A DNA stretch of 64,000 nt from Candidatus Latescibacterota bacterium. GTDB lineage: Bacteria > Latescibacterota > UBA2968 > UBA8231. Each line of letters begins with the position of its first letter. Position 1 is the first letter of the stretch. The translations under genes were made by a program, and so were the position numbers. Under the pieces are notes generated by a model. That model ran no database searches. It saw nothing but the letters and a program-made list of their open reading frames with translations, and was not told where the DNA came from. Where the stretch lies: positions 28,295 to 92,294 of the forward strand of contig JAJDUT010000010.1 of the NCBI GenBank assembly GCA_022826515.1, read 5' to 3'. Positions 9,596 through 18,199 of this stretch are shown one piece after another.

Positions 9596-9926
9596 AATCG
9601 TCCTTGTCCCCTTCCCTTTCGATGATCTATCAACTTCCAAAGTAAGGCCCGCCGTTTGTCTGACCGAGCCAACGGGTCCGCAACGCCATGTTGTGCTCGC
9701 CTTTATTACCAGCCAAGCCCCCGACAAATTACTCGATTCAGACGTGCTCCTGAGCGACCAGACCTCTGATTTCCCCGCAACCGGTCTGCGTCTTTCTTCT
9801 ACAATACGCTTGCACCGTCTGCTGACGATCTCTACTTCACTGATTCAACGTGAATTGGGCCGATTGCCCAATTCAGTACAAAATGAAGTAGGCGAAAAAA
9901 TCCGGACGCTTTTTAGATTAAGTTGA
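9582..9926 (+). CDS. PemK/MazF family toxin (mRNA interferase)
   Basis: 114 residues from the ATG at 9582, overlapping the antitoxin; ATGs at 9564 and 9567 are in frame but less likely. The N-terminus RGKIVLVPFPFDD followed by KVRPAVCL is the hallmark of the PemK/MazF fold: the PFPF loop, then K-x-R-P-x-x-x-L carrying the catalytic arginine. A later AFITSQ segment supplies the conserved serine/threonine. Members are ribosome-independent endoribonucleases that cleave mRNA at short sites and cause growth arrest unless bound by antitoxin. The length is typical at 110-120 residues and nothing suggests inactivation. Confidence 0.85.
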   Translation: MTRGKIVLVPFPFDDLSTSKVRPAVCLTEPTGPQRHVVLAFITSQAPDKLLDSDVLLSDQTSDFPATGLRLSSTIRLHRLLTISTSLIQRELGRLPNSVQNEVGEKIRTLFRLS

Positions 9927-9973
9927 AAACTGAAAAGCACCCGTTCTGCCAGTTCGATCCATAAGCCCGTAGT

Positions 9974-11227
9974 ATGCCAGCCCAATATCTGCGCACAATT
10001 CGCCATTTCAATCGCGACATACACCTGTATCTGTTTGCTTCCGGGCTAGTTGGATTTTGTCTATTCAGCGGCATTTATTCGCTATTGTTCAATTTGTATC
10101 TGCTGCGGCTGGGCTACGGTCCCGCATTCGTCGGCCAAGTCAACGCCGTCGGTGGCCTGGCCTTTGCCCTCTCCAGCCTACCGAGCAGTTTCCTCGGTAG
10201 CCGTTGGGGCAATCGCCGCACCATGATCCTCGGCCTTGGCTTGGCCGTCGTCGGCCATGCGCTGCTTTCCCAAGCTGAGTTCGTCCCCGCTATTCACCAG
10301 CAAAGCTTCATTCTCAGCATGAACTCCCTCGGCTTACTCGGCATCTCGCTGTACATCGTCAACGGCTACCCCTACCTGATGAGGGTCTCCAGCGCCGCCC
10401 AGCGCCACCACGTATTCTCGCTCCAAGCCGCGCTTTTTCCCCTTGCGGGTTTCGCTGGCAGTTTGGTCGGGGGTTTCCTGCCGGGCGGCTTTGCCGGCCT
10501 CTTGCAACTTTCCCTCGACCATCCCGCCCCCTATCGGCATACATTGCTCGTTGCTTCCCTACTACTCACTCCAGGCGTGTTTGCTCTTGTGGCGACGGGT
10601 CAAGAACCCCGCGAACACCATGAGGACACCCCAACGGATGCCGCCCCCTTGCCGCTGAGGCTCATCCTAGTACTCTCTTTTATTGCTTTTCTTTTCACCG
10701 CCAGTGAAGGGGCAGTCCGCACGTTCTTAAATGTCTATCTAGATGACGCATTAAATGCGAGTACCGCCCTAATTGGCACGCTAGCCGCCGCAGGACAATT
10801 ACTCGCCACTCCCGCCGCCCTCATGATGCCCTTTCTAGTGCGGCGTTTTGGTAGCATTCGCACGTTCAATGGAGCGGTTTTGTGCTCAGCCCTGATATTG
10901 GTCCCCCTCGCTTTAATTCCCCATTGGGCCATCGCCGGTTTATGCCTTATGGGCACGATGTGTCTGGCGGGGATCCGCCGACCGACCTTCACCGTTTTCC
11001 AACAGGAAATGATGCCACTGCGCTGGCGGACAGCCATGGCCGGAGCGGCAGCCACAATGACCGGCTTTGGTTATGCCGGCGTATCTCTAGGTGGGGGATA
11101 TATGATTGAAGCGGTGGGATATCGCGCCCTATTTCTTACGGCAGGTTGCTTATCTGCCTCTGGCGCGGCGATTTTTTGGCTTTGCTTTAGGCATCGCGAC
11201 CATCGTGGTGAAGCAGGCTCTGGCTAA
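9974..11227 (+). CDS. Major facilitator superfamily transporter
   Basis: 417 residues with about 12 hydrophobic segments in two six-helix halves separated by a polar stretch (residues about 210-225, EPREHHEDTPTDAA). The loop between helices 2 and 3 (FLGSRWGNRRTMILG) is the MFS signature A motif. A proton-coupled or facilitative transporter is expected. The substrate is unknown and the neighbours give no clue: the upstream toxin ends 47 bases earlier and the downstream gene is convergent. Confidence 0.85.
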   Translation: MPAQYLRTIRHFNRDIHLYLFASGLVGFCLFSGIYSLLFNLYLLRLGYGPAFVGQVNAVGGLAFALSSLPSSFLGSRWGNRRTMILGLGLAVVGHALLSQAEFVPAIHQQSFILSMNSLGLLGISLYIVNGYPYLMRVSSAAQRHHVFSLQAALFPLAGFAGSLVGGFLPGGFAGLLQLSLDHPAPYRHTLLVASLLLTPGVFALVATGQEPREHHEDTPTDAAPLPLRLILVLSFIAFLFTASEGAVRTFLNVYLDDALNASTALIGTLAAAGQLLATPAALMMPFLVRRFGSIRTFNGAVLCSALILVPLALIPHWAIAGLCLMGTMCLAGIRRPTFTVFQQEMMPLRWRTAMAGAAATMTGFGYAGVSLGGGYMIEAVGYRALFLTAGCLSASGAAIFWLCFRHRDHRGEAGSG

Positions 11228-11231
11228 TGTT

Positions 11232-11327
11232 CTAGTCGTAGTCGCACGCGACCACACCGCCTAAAACATCGCGGTAGAACCACCTCATCTTCTCCAGGTC
11301 TGTCGAGTGAAGTTTGAACAGCCAATC
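11232..11327 (-). pseudogene. Remnant of a glyoxalase/VOC-type domain
   Basis: Directly after the stop of the ABC transporter gene and in the same frame, 31 sense codons run to a TAG. The peptide contains HSTDLEKMRWFYRDVLGG, closely resembling the first beta-alpha-beta unit of glyoxalase/bleomycin-resistance (VOC) proteins (family pattern DLEKARxFYRDVLGG). It has no proper start and about a quarter of a normal VOC length. I read it as a decayed gene fragment or the leftover of a rearrangement between the convergent MFS and ABC genes. Confidence 0.5.
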
Positions 11328-13154
11328 TTAAACCAGCGCGTCGGCTAGCTCTTGGGCCTGGACCATGCGGGCATAGCAACCATCTCGGGCCAGCAAATCT
11401 TGGTGGGTGCCGTGCTCGACAATGCGGCCTTGGTCCAGCACCAAGATCAGATCGGCCCGGCGCACGGTGGACAGGCGGTGGGCAATGACCAAGGTCGTCC
11501 GGTTGTAGATGAGCCGCTGGACAGCTTCTTGGATGAGGACCTCAGTTGCCGTGTCCACCGAGGAAGTGGCTTCGTCGAGGAGTAGCACCGGGGCGTTTTT
11601 GAGCAAGGCACGAGCAATGGAGAGACGCTGCTTTTGCCCTCCCGATAGGCGTACGCCGCGCTCGCCGATCAAGGTGTTGTAGCCTTCGGGCAGGTCGCAG
11701 ATGAATTCCTCGGCATTGGCCGCTCGGGCCGCTTCCTCCATGTCGGCTTGGCTGGCTTCGGGTCGGCCAAAGAGGATGTTGTCGCGCACAGTGCCGTGGA
11801 AGAGAAAGACATCTTGGGGAACGGAGGCGATGTGGCCGCGCAGATAGTCCAAGGGCAGGCCCCGCACATCGCGCCCTCCCAGTTGGACTTGGCCCTTTTG
11901 CGGGTCGTAGTAGCGCGGCACTAGGGCGGCAATGGTACTCTTGCCAGCGCCCGTGGGGCCGACCAAGGCCACCACCTGTCCGGCTTCTACCTCGAAATCA
12001 ATATCGTGCAGCACGGGCTGATCTGGCTCGTAACCAAAAGTGAGACGGTCGAAGCGCACGGACCAGTCCAAATGAGCTGGAGCCACCGCGTTGGGCGCGT
12101 CAACAATAGTGGGTTTTTGCGCCAGCAGGGCGAAAATCCGCTCGGTACTAGAGGCCGCTTTCTGCAGCACGTCGTTGATGGAGGCCAAGCGCAGGAAAGG
12201 CTCGTAGATATGCGCCATATAGGCGACGAAGACAAACAGATCGGCCACGGAAATGCCGCCTTGCAGCGCATCAGTACCCCCCGCCCAGATCACCAGCACT
12301 ACCCCTACCCCACCGGCTCCCTCGATTAGGCCGGAAGGAATAATGGAGATCTTGTTGGCAGAGATCATGCGGTCGCGGTAAGTCTGACTGCGGGCCTCGA
12401 TGCTGCGGGCGCAGCGCTCTTCTTGGACGAACGATTTGATGACCGAGACGCCGGACAGGTAGTCCTGCACTTGGGCCACCAGCTCGCCCAAGCCGCCCCG
12501 GACGCCGGCCCACATGCTCCTCACTCGTGAGACGTAGCGGAAGACGAGGAAGGCGGTCAGCGGGATGGGCAACAGCGCGATGAGGGCGAGGCGGGCGTCT
12601 AGGACGAACAGCACGGTCAACATGGCACCGGGAATGACCAAAGCGATGAAGGTCTCGGGGATGCCGTGGGCAATAAAATCCTCCACGGTCTCCACGTCGT
12701 TGATGGAGCGAGACATGAGATCGCCGGTGCGGCGCTGGTGGAAAAAGCGGTGCGGCATCCGTTGCAAATGGCGGTACACCCGATTCATGAGCCGGTGCAT
12801 GACTTGATAGGCAGCCACGTGCGAGTACAGGCCGTACCCATAGCGCACCATGCCCCGGATCAGGTAGGAACCCAGCAACAAGAGAGATAGTTTCAGCAGA
12901 CCAGCCGAGGAGCCACCCCCTTCGGTGAGCCATTGGATGAGGCGGCGGATGACTAAGGGCGGCAGCAGATTGGCGGCGACAAAGAGGAATCCGCAGCCAA
13001 TGGTCAGGGCTAGGAGGGTGCGTTGGGGACGGACGAGGCGATAGAACTGGCGGATGAAATTCACGGGGCGGTCGGGTCCATGGTTTTTCAGGCCAAGGTT
13101 CAAAAATAGAACAGCAGCAGCGGGATTTCTACCTCGTCCGGGGTCAGAACCCAT
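11328..13154 (-). CDS. ABC exporter, fused permease and ATPase (MsbA-like)
   Basis: 608 residues from the ATG; a GTG at 13064 would remove 30 poorly conserved residues and may be the true start, although neither has a good ribosome site. The N-terminal half is a type I exporter membrane domain with six hydrophobic helices. The C-terminal half carries Walker A GPTGAGKST, signature LSGGQKQR, Walker B VLLLDEATSS and the H-loop IAHRLST. Such half-transporters dimerise to export lipids, peptides or drugs. It is last in a minus-strand group after the cytochrome, YceI and beta-barrel genes, and overlaps the 47-residue ORF, so co-transcription is likely. The substrate is not predictable. Confidence 0.9.
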   Translation of the reverse strand: MGSDPGRGRNPAAAVLFLNLGLKNHGPDRPVNFIRQFYRLVRPQRTLLALTIGCGFLFVAANLLPPLVIRRLIQWLTEGGGSSAGLLKLSLLLLGSYLIRGMVRYGYGLYSHVAAYQVMHRLMNRVYRHLQRMPHRFFHQRRTGDLMSRSINDVETVEDFIAHGIPETFIALVIPGAMLTVLFVLDARLALIALLPIPLTAFLVFRYVSRVRSMWAGVRGGLGELVAQVQDYLSGVSVIKSFVQEERCARSIEARSQTYRDRMISANKISIIPSGLIEGAGGVGVVLVIWAGGTDALQGGISVADLFVFVAYMAHIYEPFLRLASINDVLQKAASSTERIFALLAQKPTIVDAPNAVAPAHLDWSVRFDRLTFGYEPDQPVLHDIDFEVEAGQVVALVGPTGAGKSTIAALVPRYYDPQKGQVQLGGRDVRGLPLDYLRGHIASVPQDVFLFHGTVRDNILFGRPEASQADMEEAARAANAEEFICDLPEGYNTLIGERGVRLSGGQKQRLSIARALLKNAPVLLLDEATSSVDTATEVLIQEAVQRLIYNRTTLVIAHRLSTVRRADLILVLDQGRIVEHGTHQDLLARDGCYARMVQAQELADALV

Positions 13155-13243
13155 TTGATGGTAGCCGGCAGGTCGGCAAAACAGTGACCGTTATAGCGGG
13201 GGCGGATGAAGCGATCATCGAGCACGATGCGATAGAGACTCAC
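13100..13243 (-). CDS. Small ORF (47 residues), possible truncated phosphatase-like N-terminus
   Basis: GTG at 13243 overlaps the stop of the upstream beta-barrel gene in a GTGA junction, typical of coupled translation. The 47-codon frame has a coding-like composition and contains RPRYNGHCFADLPATI followed by KWVLTPDEVEIPLLLFYF. The RYxGxxFADLPATI pattern is reminiscent of metal-dependent phosphodiesterase or alkaline-phosphatase-like families, but this is a memory-level resemblance. It may be a genuine small protein or the remains of a larger one. It overlaps the start of the ABC transporter ORF if that begins at 13154, but not if it begins at 13064. Confidence 0.4.
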   Translation of the reverse strand: MSLYRIVLDDRFIRPRYNGHCFADLPATIKWVLTPDEVEIPLLLFYF

Positions 13244-14100
13244 AAAAAGCGCGTAATCCCAAAGCCCAAGCGCCAGTTATCAGGGGCCGCGTCGTCGGGT
13301 GCCCCCACCAAGTACTGGGCTGGACTGAGGCGCGTATTATTGGTAGCGAAGAGGTAGAAGGTATGCCCTCCCGTATCTATGGACAGGCCCCAAGCCAGCG
13401 AATTGTGCGAGCGGCCTGTTTCCCCCGGCAATAAAATGCCCTGGTACCCGGTCAGGGTCGGACTGTACTCCAACCACACGCCCCACGTATCGTCAAAGTA
13501 ATACTGGACGTACGTTCCTACAGTAAAGGTGTATTGCGTCTCGACACTGAAAATGGCACTGTTGTACAAATAGGAAGGCACCAACCCAATGCCCAACTTT
13601 TCATCCAGCAGCGCATTAAAAATCAACTGTCCATAGTACTGAAAATTGTCAGCCGCAGCCGCCTTGCGATCGACAATAGCCGGCATTTCCGTATTCCAAG
13701 CCACGCCGACGTTCAGGGCCAAGACTGCGGGCAAGCGCTCGTGGGGGAATTGCAGCCAATGGTACTGCAACTGCAAGTCCAAATTGTCCAGCATATTACT
13801 CCGCCCCAAGGTCGCCATCAGCCGGTCGCTGAGGCCGTAACTAAGCGAGGTGCGGATATTGGCCGGCCCATCAAAACCGAAATTGGCCTTGTATCCCTCG
13901 TCAATGGCCGGGAGGAAGCGGTGCGAAATCTCGTAGTGGAAATCGCCTTGGGACAGCGTTTCTGCGGTGGGATAATTGGCCGTCCTGATCGCGCTGAATA
14001 GCTCCAAGCGGGTTTTGATCGGCATGGTCGCCTGCCACGACGGCTGGGCACCAGCCAAAGCCGGCAACAGCACTCCCAAGCACAAGACGCGAATGTTCAC
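13240..14100 (-). CDS. DUF5777-like outer-membrane beta-barrel protein
   Basis: 286 residues from the GTG at 14100, chosen because GGAGG sits at a proper distance; a TTG at 14106 is in frame but too close to it. There is a signal peptide (LGVLLPALAGAQ). The rest consists of alternating beta-strands rich in aromatic residues and ends with LGFGITRFL, a terminal aromatic strand typical of outer-membrane barrels. The sequence character and the neighbours (YceI and a small cytochrome-like protein) match the DUF5777 barrel family of FCB bacteria. Its function is unknown; association with a periplasmic redox or isoprenoid-binding system is inference. The stop overlaps the next small ORF by 4 bases. 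Confidence 0.65.
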   Translation of the reverse strand: MNIRVLCLGVLLPALAGAQPSWQATMPIKTRLELFSAIRTANYPTAETLSQGDFHYEISHRFLPAIDEGYKANFGFDGPANIRTSLSYGLSDRLMATLGRSNMLDNLDLQLQYHWLQFPHERLPAVLALNVGVAWNTEMPAIVDRKAAAADNFQYYGQLIFNALLDEKLGIGLVPSYLYNSAIFSVETQYTFTVGTYVQYYFDDTWGVWLEYSPTLTGYQGILLPGETGRSHNSLAWGLSIDTGGHTFYLFATNNTRLSPAQYLVGAPDDAAPDNWRLGFGITRFL

Positions 14101-14117
14101 AGTCAATCCCTCCTGCC

Positions 14118-14690
14118 CTATTGTACGTGCTTTAAGTAGAACGAGATATCAATGGCAATTTCTTGGCTCACCTTGATAAAGGCCGCCAAGGAGGGTGCCT
14201 CGATGTTGTAATCGGCCAGTTTAATGGTGAAAGCCGCCTCGACCTTGGAACGCCCCTCTTCCACCACTACGGTACCGGGCACCTCTACGGCGCGATCCAC
14301 CCCGTGTAGCGACAAAATCCCCTTGGTTTTGACGCGATAGGCGACCACGGTGGAATCGACGGCGGTGTGTTCGGCGATCTCCCCTTTGTACACGGCCTTG
14401 GGCCACTGGTCTGTGTCCAGCACTTGGCGCATATCGCGGTCCCGTTTGCCAATGCCCGTGTCGAAGCTGGCTAAGTCCACTTCAAAATGCAGTTGGTCCT
14501 TGGCCGCAAAAAGCGAGTCGCCTTCCCAATAGATGAAGCCGTCGATTTTATCGGTCGTGCCGGTAAAGGTGAGAGCCACCACTTTGGATGTGAACGCGAC
14601 TTGGTTGCCCTCAGCCTTTTCTTCGACGTGCCATTCGCCGCCGTGGACGGCCAAGGGCGAGCAGATCAGGAACGGGATGAGCCAACGCAT
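14118..14690 (-). CDS. YceI family periplasmic protein
   Basis: 190 residues from the ATG at 14690, preferred over 14729 because it opens with a signal peptide (MRWLIPFLICSPLAVHGG). The body has the YceI lipocalin-like pattern: alternating strands, FEVDLASFDTG, the RDRDMRQVLDTDQWPKA segment, SLHGVDRAVEVP and a final FTIKLADYNIEAP. YceI proteins bind isoprenoid or quinone-like lipids in a beta-barrel in the periplasm. The preceding cytochrome-like gene ends 19 bases upstream and the barrel gene follows 17 bases downstream, so the three are probably one operon. Confidence 0.85.
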   Translation of the reverse strand: MRWLIPFLICSPLAVHGGEWHVEEKAEGNQVAFTSKVVALTFTGTTDKIDGFIYWEGDSLFAAKDQLHFEVDLASFDTGIGKRDRDMRQVLDTDQWPKAVYKGEIAEHTAVDSTVVAYRVKTKGILSLHGVDRAVEVPGTVVVEEGRSKVEAAFTIKLADYNIEAPSLAAFIKVSQEIAIDISFYLKHVQ

Positions 14691-14709
14691 ACACGTTGCT
14701 CGGCGCGAA

Positions 14710-15120
14710 TTAGTCGTTGGGAGCCCCATTTTCTATCCAAGCGCGCACCGTTTCGAGCGCGTCCGGTGTCAGATACGGCCCACCTGGGGGCATGCGGGAT
14801 CCATCGATATCGGCGTCTGCCAAAAGCTTGTGATACAGGTAGCTGTTGTCGGGATCGCCCGGCTCGACCAGGGCTATGCCACGGCTGCTCTCCACATTGA
14901 CTATGTTGTCGTATGCTTGCCCTGCGGACAGGTTGGGCCACGCGCTGTCGCTGTGGCAGCCGCTCAAAGCACAGGAAACATCGAATATCGTCTCTTGCAC
15001 CTGCGCAAAGGTCGCCGGCCCTGCGGCGGCAGCGTCGAATACCATATCCGTACTCGTGGTCGGCCCGGAACAAGACGCCCCCATAAATACTAACGCGACA
15101 AGCGCAATGAGCGCTTTCAT
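14710..15120 (-). CDS. Small exported c-type cytochrome-like protein with CX4CH motif
   Basis: 136 residues starting at ATG 15120 with AAGGAG upstream. The N-terminus is a signal peptide, possibly a lipoprotein signal (FMGASC). C50-ALSG-C55-H56 is a heme-binding-like motif with four residues between the cysteines rather than the usual two. The C-terminal half (PGDPDNSYLYHKLL, then SRMPPGGPYLT with its methionine, then AWIENGAPND) matches the planctomycete-type cytochrome c modules. It probably binds one heme c in the periplasm and passes electrons. It is first in the operon with YceI and the beta-barrel. Confidence 0.7.
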   Translation of the reverse strand: MKALIALVALVFMGASCSGPTTSTDMVFDAAAAGPATFAQVQETIFDVSCALSGCHSDSAWPNLSAGQAYDNIVNVESSRGIALVEPGDPDNSYLYHKLLADADIDGSRMPPGGPYLTPDALETVRAWIENGAPND

Positions 15121-15254
15121 AGCCTTTTCTCCTTGGGATGTGCTACATTTGCAAGCTAATGACGCCGGTCTGGTCCTGCAACACGCGGGGAGTTAGCAGC
15201 AAGGTTCTCCGATGAGTTTCATCTTATCCTCCAAATGAGCGTCGAAAATGTCCC

Positions 15255-17303
15255 TCAGTCGTCCTGCAGAGCCTCGAAGACGACGAGGTTGTTTTTCAGA
15301 ATCGCGCAGACATGATCGCCCGCCAAGACGAGGTTATTGGATTGGGAAGCTAAATAGGGGGCAGGGTCGTAGGACTCGTAAACGCGCGAATTCCCTTTCT
15401 TCTCTACAAACTCTAGTCCCGCCAGCCAGGCTAAGGCACCGTACCCGACCACGGAATGGGCCTCGATCTTAGACCATTTCCGGGAGTAGGCAATATCGCC
15501 GAGGAAGGTCAATCCACCAGAGAAATATTCCCTAGCAACATGATCGACCTCCACCGGCCTCCGTAGATCGCCTATGTCCAGCACAGCCAGTTCTTGGGGC
15601 CAGTGCCGCTGGACATACGCTTTGTCACCGCTCAGCGAGATGGGGCCCAGACCCGGCGGCACAGCAATCCGATAGGAGTACTCGCCGTAGGTTCCATGCC
15701 GGCGCATCACCAGTTCGTCCAGTCCCCGGTAGGACCCTTTCAGCCTCAGTTGGAGCGCGACAGAATCTGGTAGCACTCCGGGAGCTAGCTGGCGATGGAG
15801 TTTTTCAATAGATTCCTCATACCGCTTGGAGGGCCCAAAGCGGCGCAGGGGCGTCCGGCTCAGCTCTTCAGGCCGACGGGGATCGGTTAGATCGAGGACG
15901 ACGAAATCGTGGCCCAAAGTCAGAAAGGCATGCGGGCCGGCCAAGCGCATCTCCCAGTTGTTGTTCCAGATGTGTTTAGCCTGCTCTGCGACCGGCAGCA
16001 CGTGGACTGGTTGGGGCAGACCGCCTTCCCGCACGTCGAAACTGTGTAGTTCGAGCGATTCGTTCCCAAGCAGACCGGCGTACAGATATCCATCCCATGC
16101 GGCCCACCCCACCAGCCTAGGAGTGTACTCCAGCCAGCGGGTGGAACCCGCCTCAATGGGATAGAGTAAGCGCTGTGCTCGCAGTCGGGGGCGCTCGGGC
16201 TGACTGAGATCGAATACGGCGACCCCCACACTGTCTTGCGCCTCGGCCGACCCCCAGACATAGGCAGTCGAGCCGGACAGAGCCAGTCGCCAGAGCCGCC
16301 AGCCCTCTATTTCCGCCCGGCCGCTCTCCCTCGGTGCCCGCCAGTCCGCCACATCCACCACGCTCACCCCCCGCTCCAGCAGCACCACCGCGGACCTATC
16401 TTGCAACGCCAGATCTACGACGGGCACCTCATAGGGTAGGCGGCCCACCGGCTCGACCGGTTCTTCCGAATTATAGAAGAACACGACAGGCCCGATGACG
16501 ACTGCATAAATCAGAACGAGCGCCCCCGCGACCCACTGGAACCACCTGCTCCCTTGAACGCTCAACCCCCACCGCGCCCACAAGATCGCGCCGGCTGCCA
16601 ATAGGACGGCTGTCGCGATTTTAATCAGTATCAGCATGGGGTCGAAGGCCTGCCGCAGTATCGCGACATCCCGGCCTAACCCAGGCATGAAGACTTCCGA
16701 CAGATAGTACCAGACTACATCTTCAGGAAGTAGGAACATTGTAAATCCCAAGAAGGAGAACGCGACCCAAGCAATTATCACACCGCCCACCGCTGCTTTG
16801 AGAGTACGGTCGGCAATCATCGAGGTTAGGAATACTGCCGTGTACAGGTTCAAAAAAAGGAAGAACCACAGCAGCAGGATGCGGCCGTACCCAACATCCG
16901 CCAAAATCACCTCCTCATACAGGGAGAAAGAGGTGGTCGGCTCCCAGAGCAAACCCCACAGGAGCTGGGGATTGCCCCATTCCGACAGCCCGTGGTACAC
17001 TCCTGCCCAGTACGCGGCGAGTACGGCCAGCAGCCCGACGGCCCCCACCACAAACTTCACCCCCATTAACCAGCCTCGGTCCAGCGGTCGAATAAACAGG
17101 AAGGACAACGTCCCCCGGCTTCGCTCACCGGCCACCACATCCATGCCCATCAGCACAGCGCCGAACAGGCCTACCAGAAGGGCAGAATCATCCAAGTCGT
17201 CTTTAGGGATCAGCCCGACGAATAGCCCCAAACAGACACCAATGGCGATTTTGTAGCTCGCCTCGCGCCCTTCTTTCCAAATAAGCGCCCGTAGCGGATT
17301 CAC
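15255..17303 (-). CDS. ABC-2 type permease fused to a LVIVD-like beta-propeller
   Basis: 682 residues. Residues 1-280 form an ABC-2 permease: MNPLRALIWKEGREA start, about seven hydrophobic helices, and GERSRGTLSFLFIRPL, the typical loop after helix 2. Residues about 285-682 are not membrane but repeat the pattern VxVVDLxxPxRP (GVSVVDVADWRAPRE, GVAVFDLSQPERPRL, VVLDLTDPRRPEEL, LAVLDIGDLRRPVEV). This is characteristic of LVIVD-repeat beta-propellers, here on the outer face. Its start overlaps the ATPase gene by 4 bases. The ATPase, GntR repressor and permease form a YtrA-type unit. I do not know a described example of this permease-propeller fusion. Confidence 0.8.
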   Translation of the reverse strand: MNPLRALIWKEGREASYKIAIGVCLGLFVGLIPKDDLDDSALLVGLFGAVLMGMDVVAGERSRGTLSFLFIRPLDRGWLMGVKFVVGAVGLLAVLAAYWAGVYHGLSEWGNPQLLWGLLWEPTTSFSLYEEVILADVGYGRILLLWFFLFLNLYTAVFLTSMIADRTLKAAVGGVIIAWVAFSFLGFTMFLLPEDVVWYYLSEVFMPGLGRDVAILRQAFDPMLILIKIATAVLLAAGAILWARWGLSVQGSRWFQWVAGALVLIYAVVIGPVVFFYNSEEPVEPVGRLPYEVPVVDLALQDRSAVVLLERGVSVVDVADWRAPRESGRAEIEGWRLWRLALSGSTAYVWGSAEAQDSVGVAVFDLSQPERPRLRAQRLLYPIEAGSTRWLEYTPRLVGWAAWDGYLYAGLLGNESLELHSFDVREGGLPQPVHVLPVAEQAKHIWNNNWEMRLAGPHAFLTLGHDFVVLDLTDPRRPEELSRTPLRRFGPSKRYEESIEKLHRQLAPGVLPDSVALQLRLKGSYRGLDELVMRRHGTYGEYSYRIAVPPGLGPISLSGDKAYVQRHWPQELAVLDIGDLRRPVEVDHVAREYFSGGLTFLGDIAYSRKWSKIEAHSVVGYGALAWLAGLEFVEKKGNSRVYESYDPAPYLASQSNNLVLAGDHVCAILKNNLVVFEALQDD

Positions 17304-18199
17304 GATTTGCCTCCTTCCGCGTCGTGGACGTGAGCAACGAAAGCATCCTCCAAGCTCAGATCCATCACGTCCGCAATCTGCCCGCCCTGCGCTTTTATCT
17401 GGGCGGCCTGTTCTGCGCCGTATCCCATCACCGTCAACAGCCGCTGTGTTCCCTCTCCCCGTACCTCCCGCAAGCCGGAGATACCAGTCAATTCACCCGC
17501 ATCTTCCGCCAAGTACACCACCACCCGCTTAGCCGACTGTTTCACCTCATCTACCGTCCCTTCCACTTGTAGCCGACCCGCCTCGATAATGGCCACCCGG
17601 TCGGCCACCCGCTCCACCTCGTGCACCAGATGTGACGATAGAAAGACCGTGCGTCCCTCCTCTTGGATTAGCCCGATGATGCTTTCGAGAAAGTCGCGCC
17701 GCACCACCACGTCCAGCCCCGAGGCCGGCTCGTCGAGGATCAGCAGCTGCGGCTCGTGCCCCAAGGCCAAAGCCAAGGCCAGTTGGGCATTCATGCCGCG
17801 AGAGAGGTGCTTGACCTTCTGTTCCGGGTCCAAGCCGAAACGGTCGATGAAGCCCTCGACTTTGCTTTGATTCCAAGTCTCGTAGAACTGGCCAGTAAAC
17901 CAGACCAACTCCCGCACCTTCATCCACCCGTACAGAATCGGATTCTCCGCTACGTACCCCACCTGCCGCCACAACGCCAGCGAGTCCCGTCCCGGATCTA
18001 GCCCTAGCACTTCCACCTGCCCGGTCGTGGGTTGGAGTAGGTTCATCAGTATTTTGATGGTCGTGGTCTTGCCGGCTCCGTTGCGCCCCAAAAAGCCGCA
18101 GACCGCGCCAGCGTGCACCTCTATCTGGAGATCGTCCACAGCCGTGCGCTGGCCAAAGCGGTGAGTCAAACCCTCAACGGCGATTGCTGTATCAGTCAT
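17300..18199 (-). CDS. ABC transporter ATP-binding protein (YtrB-like)
   Basis: 299 residues. Walker A GRNGAGKTT near residue 38, Q-loop region VGYVAENP, signature-like LSRGMNAQ in place of LSGGQ, Walker B LLILDEPASGLD, and switch SSHLVHEVERVAD. The altered signature is common in ABC-2 (drug/bacitracin-type and Ytr) ATPases. A C-terminal domain of about 80 residues follows, as in that group. It overlaps the GntR gene by 4 bases upstream and the permease gene by 4 bases downstream, so the complex is made stoichiometrically. The role is powering the permease-propeller; the exported or sensed substrate is unknown. Confidence 0.9.
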   Translation of the reverse strand: MTDTAIAVEGLTHRFGQRTAVDDLQIEVHAGAVCGFLGRNGAGKTTTIKILMNLLQPTTGQVEVLGLDPGRDSLALWRQVGYVAENPILYGWMKVRELVWFTGQFYETWNQSKVEGFIDRFGLDPEQKVKHLSRGMNAQLALALALGHEPQLLILDEPASGLDVVVRRDFLESIIGLIQEEGRTVFLSSHLVHEVERVADRVAIIEAGRLQVEGTVDEVKQSAKRVVVYLAEDAGELTGISGLREVRGEGTQRLLTVMGYGAEQAAQIKAQGGQIADVMDLSLEDAFVAHVHDAEGGKS

